A DNA stretch of 64,000 bases, taken from contig JAJAGP010000246.1 of the NCBI GenBank assembly GCA_025084515.1, positions 186,001-250,000 of the forward strand. The letters run 5' to 3'. Origin of the DNA: Ancistrus triradiatus (Eukaryota > Chordata > Actinopteri > Siluriformes > Loricariidae). Of this stretch, positions 57,345 to 64,000 are shown piece after piece. The first letter of the stretch is position 1. Each line of letters opens with the position of its first letter. The translations under genes and the position numbers were made by a program. The notes under the pieces are model-generated. The model ran no database searches and was not told the DNA's origin. It was given only the letters and a program-made list of their open reading frames with translations.

Positions 57345-57985
57345 CTGCCCGCTTTATACTGCTGTCCAATGGGCTTAACTGCTACAACTTGGCACGCGCC
57401 CCTATTAAATTAAATTTCCATACCCCCTCGATGCCTCCTGAGGTTTAATCCATTTAAATTTCACTTTCTGTTTGTATTTAAGGCGCTTGATAAATATGGA
57501 ACGTAATCAGCTTTCTCTAACAGGAGTTACTTACTTGGAAGAGGCGATATTCTCAGAGGATATGGTCTCGTGAGGATTTATACGTAAAGCCGGGACGCGC
57601 CAATGCTCAGTGTGATAGTGGTATCGTAGCGCTGTGCATCATCCCAAGTTCTCGTTCTGGTTGAGAACTCGTTCTGTTACAGACACGATGACCAGAGTCG
57701 TGCCAGTTCACCTGTTGATGGAGAACCTTATCTTTTGTTCTAATTTGAGGATCATGATATTGACCTAACCTTCCCTCTTGGTGCATGATATGACAGTATT
57801 GAAACATTACATGACTGAGCACGGCACTTCATTAGGATCTTCTCAGCCACTCCTTTCTGTTCCATGGTCTAGACCAAGGACGTCATCAGACCCAGTAGAT
57901 ATTGCCACTAAAATTGCGGCGGTAAAAAGTTACTTTATCCTGGTTTGCTGAGCAGGTCAACAGGACATAGTACTACATATCCCAT
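57345..57985. other. Unannotated intronic DNA
   Basis: Nothing was recognised. Confidence 0.3.
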
Positions 57986-57987
57986 AA

Positions 57988-58181
57988 TTTCCATTTACAG
58001 CATTTAGCAGACGCCCTTATCCAGAGCGACTTACAATTGGTACAGTCTTACAATCCAAGCAATTGTGGATTAAGGGTCTTGCTCAAGGACCCAACAGTGG
58101 CAGCTTGGCAGAAATGGGATTTGAACCCTGGACCTTCTGGTCCATAGTCCAGTACCTTACCCGCTAGGCTACCACAGTCCA
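57988..58181 (-). mobile_element. tRNA-derived SINE with L2-type tail, well preserved
   Basis: Near-identical to 34796-35001. The A box, B box and GGATA stem-loop are intact on the minus strand. Confidence 0.95.
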
Positions 58182-58239
58182 TAATGCTTCAGCGTCTTTC
58201 CAAATGTGGCCAGACCTGGTTTCTTTCGGTTTTTGGAGA

Positions 58240-58297
58240 CATATTTTGGGCTGTAGATATTTGTGAAGCTGTAGAAATAAATTTGGCTTGACTTGAA
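58240..58297 (+). repeat. Tail fragment of the GACTT-tailed repeat
   Basis: GTGAAGCTGTAGAAATAAAT followed by TTGGCTTGACTTGA. Confidence 0.45.
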
Positions 58298-58299
58298 TG

Positions 58300-59860
58300 C
58301 TCAGGTGGCAGACTGGCACTTCACTGACCCATCACCGTGGAGACTCGCTTTTTAGTCCACGAAGCGGACAAAAAATTAGGCAACACTTTCCATCCAATCA
58401 GAATCAAGAATTTTATTTTGGGCTGTATATCACACAGCTGGCACAAACCTACCTTCAGAGTTGCAGCGGCGTATAAAGTGTCATATGTTGCCAATTTTGA
58501 GTTGGATTATTTCAGTGCCTCGTTAGTCTACAGTTATTGGCATCCGAATGTGGAAAATCGTTGACTCGGGTCACCTTGCGTCCAATTTAAATGGTCCTTA
58601 TATGGTGAGTGTGTGTTATTCAGGAAAGTCCTCCTCATAACGTCTCTAGGCTTGACTTTCAGTGCTTTATGGTGGTTTATCGGCGTGTTTGCGTTGGTTG
58701 CGAATGAGACGCAGTGAGATGAGCGCCGAGACCGGATGATCCTAATCGGACCTGAAAGTGAAAAGTTGCGGAGAATTGAAATGTCACGGAGCTGAGCTAC
58801 AGGTGTGCGCGTCTGCGTTTGATTTAGGCACGCGTTTGTGCATGCGTAACTGCGCGTATCCATAATTATTACGAGGCACGTTTGCGCTCTAGCGCCAGAG
58901 CTGTCAGCGTGACCCGCGCGTGCGTACGTACCTCAGAAGGCTACTTTATCTGCCTCGCACACGTACACGCACAAGTTCTCGCCCCCAGAACTGAGCTCAC
59001 ACATGCCTTTGGTCGAGACTGAGCCCAGTTTCTCTCTCTCACACACACAAATCTACCGCTCACAAAAACACTCCCACACACCAGAGACTCGGAGTGGGTC
59101 GTAACACGCTACATTAACTCGGTCAGACGTACTTTAGTGACTTTGTGAAAATGATTGTACTTTTCTAAAGCGCCGTTTGGGCGGGATACGTTTTATAGAC
59201 GTTAAGTAAGGTTACGGGAGGATGTCTGTAATGATTATGACCAATTCACACGGAATAAGAGAGATTTGTATAAGGTACACAGATGGAAGTGTCTACAGGA
59301 TTTACTCCTAATGTTCACACCAAAAAAAATAGAGGTTTATACAGGTATGCGCCGCATTTTGACTAGAAACATTTCGATTCACGATTCAGTGCACAGTTAT
59401 TCAGATTCACAGTAGCTCTTGCTCAGTGCAGATCCCCTCTTGTTTATCTTGTTTTTGCTGTATTTTTAAACCTACAGTACTGTGTTCTTAGTGAAAACAG
59501 TTCTCCATGGGTCCTAAAATGGTTAGTAATGACAGCCAACCGAAAGGAAAACTGTCTTTCAGGATGAGGAGTTGGCATTAACAGCTAGCGCCCTAAGTTC
59601 CCTAATAGAGTAATTGTTTTGCTTTTACTTTTCACTTTCAATCCATTACTCACTAAATTACATGAGATTTGTCAACAGTTTATGGTAAAATAAGCTTTGT
59701 GTTGATGATTTTGGGTAACTGTAGGTAAATGTAAGTGTAATATGATACAGGACAGACTATATTCATTTGTCTATTGGTTTGTTGCACATATCCCCATCAT
59801 AAATCAGGAGCTCCTGTTCAGTACAGCTCCATTAATGCAGATAATGCCTCATACAAGGGG
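58300..59860. other. Unannotated intronic DNA
   Basis: No gene or repeat family was recognised. Confidence 0.3.
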
Positions 59861-59867
59861 ATTTTCT

Positions 59868-59995
59868 GGGGGTCTGGAACAGATTCATTCAATTTACATT
59901 ATTCCTTATGGGTACTCGTGGGTATTTTTGTTTCTCAACAAGCCTTCTGGAACGAATTAACGTCAAGAACCGAGGTACCACAGTATATATACGTC
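59868..59995 (-). repeat. Interspersed repeat fragment shared with 44556-44660
   Basis: On the minus strand it reads GGTACCTCGGTTCTTGACGT, TTAATTCGTTCCAGAAGGCT and ends with AATTGAATGAATCTGTTCC. Confidence 0.6.
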
Positions 59996-60087
59996 TAGTC
60001 TCGATGTAACCTTGTATGTCAGTCACTAAAATGGGCATTGATACTGATAGCGACGTTAAATAAATCGAAATATACAAACAAAACAAG

Positions 60088-60793
60088 CAAACATGCACTT
60101 GGGTAATCGGACAATGGGAAAACTAAAGTTACATGACTCAGGAATAATCTGATTTCTACTTTGCAACCAGCCAATAGACTCACAGAAGGATGGGATGTAA
60201 ACTACAAACTTTATTAAGTATTGAAATCTTTTACTGCGTTTCAGAGTCTCTACAAACGCTTCAGTAGCCGAACACTTTGCAGCCGACCCACTAGGGACTG
60301 TGGTAGCTTTGTGGTTAAGGTACTGGACTATGGAGCAGAAGGTCCAGGGTTCAAGTCCCACGTCTAACAAGCTGGCACTATTGTGTGTTTGAGCAAGGGA
60401 TCCACAGTTACTTGAATTGTATCACTTGTAAGTCGCTCTGGATAAGGGTGTCTGCTAAATGATATATATATAAATTTTTAGCAAGTGCTGCGTTTAATTT
60501 TGGGGTTGCCAGATCCTGCGAGTTAATAGAACAATCAGATCTGTTTAAAGAATGTCAAAGGTAGCAAAGTCTCTCTTAGAAAAAGCACAGCTGGTACCGT
60601 GTTACTCTCTTGTGTTAGGTCTGCGTGCATGCTCAGACTGAGAAAACCGATCAGATCGGGGAATACATGATTTAAGAAATCCAATGACTGAGCTAAAAGA
60701 TCGGAACATGCTGTGTAACTACATGACCAATTGAATAATCAGATAACTGCGGAAACCTGACTATGATCGGATTATTAAGTGCATGTAATCTGT
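60088..60793 (-). mobile_element. GTTTACATGCACT MITE family, both ends present, with a SINE inside
   Basis: The left end (AAACATGCACTTGGGTAATC) and right end (CGGATTATTAAGTGCATGTA) are inverted copies of one terminus. Internal landmarks CTACTTTGCAACCAGCCAAT, GGGTTGCCAGATCCTGCG and GACTGAGAAAACCGATCAG are in reverse family order. The SINE at 60294 splits it. Confidence 0.8.
60294..60473 (+). mobile_element. tRNA-derived SINE nested in a MITE
   Basis: Start GGGACTGTGGTAGC, B box GGTTCAAGTCC, tail TCGCTCTGGATAAGGGTGTC with the GGATA stem-loop, then a TA-rich end. Confidence 0.9.
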
Positions 60794-60799
60794 GGTTTA

Positions 60800-62205
60800 G
60801 CTCAAATCTAAGAGGTTTATCTCTGTTTCTTTACATCGAAAGGTCCTGAGCCTGTATAATGAGTAACACCCTTGTTTTGGTTTTCGGCGTTTATTCCTTT
60901 ATTGAATACTTTTAAAGATACTTTTATTTCTTGAAGCAGTGCTGATGAGAACTGCCACAGCTTCATACTGTGTCTTTTCTCTCGTCTCGCTCCGACACGC
61001 CATTATCTTCAGCTTCTGTCAAGCTTTTGTCATAAACTGACAAATCTCGGCACGAGCCCCTCTGAACCGAGCCCCATTACATTAAGTACCATCAGCACCG
61101 GAGACGTCGGTTTCCCCTCCGCGCTCAATTCACACACATTTGCGGGGGCAATTTTCACAACAGCGCCTCTCGGTCATTAAACCCCTGCGTTCGGGGTCAC
61201 ACAGCAGCCCTTTTTGCATGTTTATGGAGGAACATTAAGATTTGTGTTGCTTCCAAGTGTTGTTAATAACGGCTCGGCTGCTCGCGGTTTCCTTCCTGAT
61301 GCACTTTTGGCGCCATCTCTCCTTCTCGATCTTTCTATCCCGCTCGCTCGCTCCTTCACTCTCCTCCAGCTGTCCTCCATCTCTTAATTGCGTTCAAAGC
61401 CATCGTCAATAGCTTATATCATTTTTATGAACACGCTGCGTGTGATTTATAAAGTCTTATTTAGTTACAGGAAATGTGAAGCAAGAGCCAGAGGTATAAA
61501 TAGTGGGCCGAGGCGAGTGGGAGAACAGCTCACCCAGTTCAGTTGGAGAAAAAAAAACACGTCATAACTCACACAGGCAGTCCAACACTCATATACACAC
61601 TTACGTTGCGATCTTCATGGCGGTTTTCCGTTCAACTATGCGGGCTAACAAGCCAAACCCAAAGTAGAACCGCAGTATCCAAACACGAAGCTTTTGGCTT
61701 TCAAATTAAATCAGCGTTCTCTGCGATGAAGCATTCTTCCACATGGGAACCAACAAAAGTGTGCCCGCAGTGTCTTAGCTTTCATGTTTTCCTTCACCGT
61801 GGGAATATCTGGCTGGTCATGAAAGACGAAAATGTTCACACATCGGGTGTTTTTTCCACTGCACGCTAAAAAACAAAACGAAAACCAGCCCGAACGGGAA
61901 ACAACAGAACATGTGGTTGCAGCTCATTTTCTGGAATGGTCAATTCGACAACAGTGCATCATCTTTCAGCGTTCACCAGTGACACTTCCAAGAGTCACCC
62001 CAAGCCCAAAAGTGTTTCTGGAGCATTTAGAATTGTGCGTCTAACACGGAAAACGTATTATATTAGCAGCGCAGTTGTTTGTGGAAAGAGTCAAGATTCC
62101 TTTATTGTCATTCAATTGTACACTCACAAACGGAGCATACAGCAGAACAACACTCCACTGCATTTGGCTAGTAACAAAAGTCGGAAAATATATTTAATAA
62201 AAAAG
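60800..62205. other. Unannotated intronic DNA
   Basis: No gene was recognised. The open frames at 61543-62044 have no homology I can name. Confidence 0.3.
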
Positions 62206-62208
62206 AGG

Positions 62209-62283
<75 letters not shown>
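62209..62283. repeat. A-run followed by (AT)n microsatellite
   Basis: About 17 A, then about 29 AT units, ending in ACACAC. Confidence 0.98.
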
Positions 62284-62289
<6 letters not shown>

Positions 62290-62612
62290 AAAGGTAGACT
62301 AAAAATAAAAACAGGGTTACATTTCTGTTCAGTGTCACTGAAATGTTTAGCACCGAAAGTGTTAGAGAAAAGGCGTATAAGAAAATGAGGTGAAGTGAAG
62401 AAAGCTTATAAAAAGAAACGTGCAAATGAAAAAAACCATTTCAATTAAACTCCATCGCCACTGATAATAAGATGGATCATCTGCGCCATGAGAAAATAAT
62501 AATAGGAATTTGAGGTTTTGTTTACAAAAAAAGTGACAAAATATTCAGTGATGTCGTACCCAATTGGATCAGAGACTGAAAATACACTGACCGGTGACCA
62601 GTCAGACTGACA

Positions 62613-63041
62613 TTGAGTGTGTTTACATGCACTTAATAATCGGATCATGGTCTGATTTCTGTCGGCTTTCTCAGACATGGTTGAGAGGTCTGCTTACTCT
62701 AAGAGAATTGACTTTTTTGGCATTTTCCGTTGACCTGATTTGTTTATTTTTGTCGCGGGATCTGGCAACCCCAGAATTAAACGCACCTACCACTTTTTGG
62801 GAGACTCTAATATTCAGCGTATACTCGAGGAAATTCATTTAATTATTTATTTATTCAAATGTGAGTTTTACATCAGATCCTTGGGTGAGATTATTGGTCA
62901 GTTGCAAAGTAGAAATCCGATTATTGCTGATTATAGAGTCATGTTAACCTGGAGCTTTAAGATTATCTGATTACCCAGGTGCAGATTACAGAATAAATCA
63001 GATTTTCTGCAGTTATTGGATTATTAGGTGCATGGGAAACT
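62613..63041 (+). mobile_element. GTTTACATGCACT MITE family, both ends present
   Basis: Left terminus GTGTTTACATGCACTTAATA and right terminus ATTGGATTATTAGGTGCATG are inverted copies of each other. The ~430 bp interior contains the family landmarks GGTTGAGAGGTCTGCTTACT, GCGGGATCTGGCAACCCC and AGTTGCAAAGTAGAAATCCG. There is no coding capacity. Confidence 0.85.
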
Positions 63042-63083
63042 TTGAGACCTACCTAAACACTGTTGCAGACCAAGTGCACCCCT

Positions 63084-63335
63084 TTATGGTGATGGTATTC
63101 CCTCATGGCATTTGCCTTCTTTCAGGAGGATAAGTCACAATGCCACACTGCAACACATTGGTCAGGAAATGTTTGAGGAACAGGACAGTGAGTTGGTGTT
63201 TCCCTGGCCTCCTAATTCCCTAATGTATGATGTGCTGGACAAAAAATCCATGGAGGCTCCACTTGGCAACTTACAGGACTTAAAGGATCTGCTGCTGACG
63301 TCTTGGCGCCAACTAACAGAGGGCACCCTTAGTGG
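63084..63335 (+). pseudogene. Tc1-like transposase relic, C-terminal part
   Basis: The frame from 63126 reads SHNATLQHIGQEMFEEQDSE, then LVFPWPPNSLMYDVLDKKSM and APLGNLQDLKDLLLTSWRQL. Family members have DNA, then PWPPNSPDLNPIEHLWDVLD; here the DLNPIEHLW block with the catalytic Glu is deleted. No terminal repeats were found. Confidence 0.8.
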
Positions 63336-63339
63336 GCTT

Positions 63340-64000
63340 TTTGGGGCCTCGGTGGCACAAAGGGGCCAAAACTGTGACATATTTAATGTTCCTAAATGTG
63401 TCTGTGCTAAAAAAACAGCTTTGTTCCAGAAAATTCTAGCGGTTTGTACAGTTTAGAAATGCTCCCACACAATCGCAAGTCTCCTCCGGATAGATTTACA
63501 TGGCGTCCCTATTTGCCGATAAAACACTCACACTACCCATAATACATAACATACATACATAATATACATAATACGCACTCACAGGGCCTTTGTGGACGGC
63601 TCTATCCGCAGATGCTGCCTGCACCCAGACGTGTTTTGAATTATTTTTCCGTTTGAAGTAACCGAGATCCGAACGGAACATGTGTATTCAATCGAGCGGC
63701 GTTATGAATTATGCCGGGTCTCGCACAGGCCGAGGGGTTTGCACAGATGCACTCGCATCTGTAACGCACATACACACACCGCCGTCCCGACGCAGCGAGA
63801 GCTGTGAACTTGGTGCTCTCGTCTGTTATTCTTCATCGCAGTATAGACCACAGAGGCATGACCGCACTATTAATCTAGCACACATCCATACAGGAGGCTC
63901 ACACTGCTCGTTTCACAGCATGTCGGCTGCAGGATCCTGTGTAGGTCCTTAACGCTGTACCCAGATGCACGGAGAACAGCATTCAGGTGATACAATCGTC
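63340..64000. other. Unannotated intronic DNA
   Basis: A short tandem run of ATACATA-type motifs lies at 63541-63575. No gene was recognised. Confidence 0.3.

Noticed and set aside
25490..60473. Possible tRNA genes suggested by A and B boxes
   Set aside because: Each box pair belongs to a SINE with the same L2-type tail. None folds into an intact tRNA with a proper acceptor stem by eye.
62168..62425. Open frames with (IY)n repeats
   Set aside because: They are translations of the (AT)n microsatellite.
1..64000. CRISPR arrays, operons, phage or other prokaryote-style systems
   Set aside because: The window is clearly eukaryotic. The regular repeats present have no unique spacers, and no adjacent coding cluster exists.

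Overview
This is a gene-poor, repeat-rich piece of a vertebrate genome, almost certainly a teleost fish. The evidence is one ephrin-B exon with consensus splice sites, many Tc1/mariner relics of the fish type, tRNA-derived SINEs with an L2-type 3' tail, long dinucleotide microsatellites and degenerate TTAGGG-like DNA. The density of Tc1 elements and their non-autonomous derivatives would suit a catfish, but the sequence alone does not fix the species.

The only protein-coding exon I can identify with confidence is at 19402-19697 on the plus strand. It encodes the core of the receptor-binding domain of an ephrin-B ligand, best matched to ephrin-B3 (efnb3). It starts in intron phase 2, ends in phase 1 and has a clean AG acceptor and GTGAGT donor. 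I did not find the neighbouring exons, so most of the window is probably efnb3 intron 1 (before 19402) and intron 2 (after 19697). A terminal boundary or a nested gene cannot be excluded. Two short open segments (46587-46733 minus, 33411-33581 plus) look partly exon-like but I could not assign them.

Layout. 1-1.4 kb: a local tandem duplication of a ~350 bp non-coding unit. 1.4-2.2 kb: a long pyrimidine-rich tract. 2.7-18.8 kb: intron with Tc1-derived short elements, SINE pieces, a non-LTR retrotransposon 3' fragment (9.0-9.3 kb) and a full-length but dead Tc1 element (10860-12407). 19.4-19.7 kb: the efnb3 exon. 20-38 kb: more elements, including a deleted Tc1 copy nested in an older Tc1 relic (23.5-24.4 kb), a ~400 bp duplication across two repeat families (28.0-28.6 kb), and a pair of inverted mobile elements around 1.4 kb of DNA (35.1-37.2 kb). 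39.5-42.7 kb: a 3.1 kb minisatellite of a 33 bp unit. 44.7-46.2 kb: two abutting Tc1-type elements. 49.2-51.6 kb: a duplicated element whose second copy contains a ~1.4 kb telomere-like array. 52.5-63.3 kb: several copies of a MITE family, two of them interrupted by SINEs, and a last Tc1 transposase relic.

The genes do not form a pathway: there is one axon-guidance ligand exon in a sea of intronic repeats. I saw no operon, CRISPR array, intact virus or novel multi-gene system. The most interesting material is structural: nested insertions, expanded tandem arrays and the recurring non-autonomous families.
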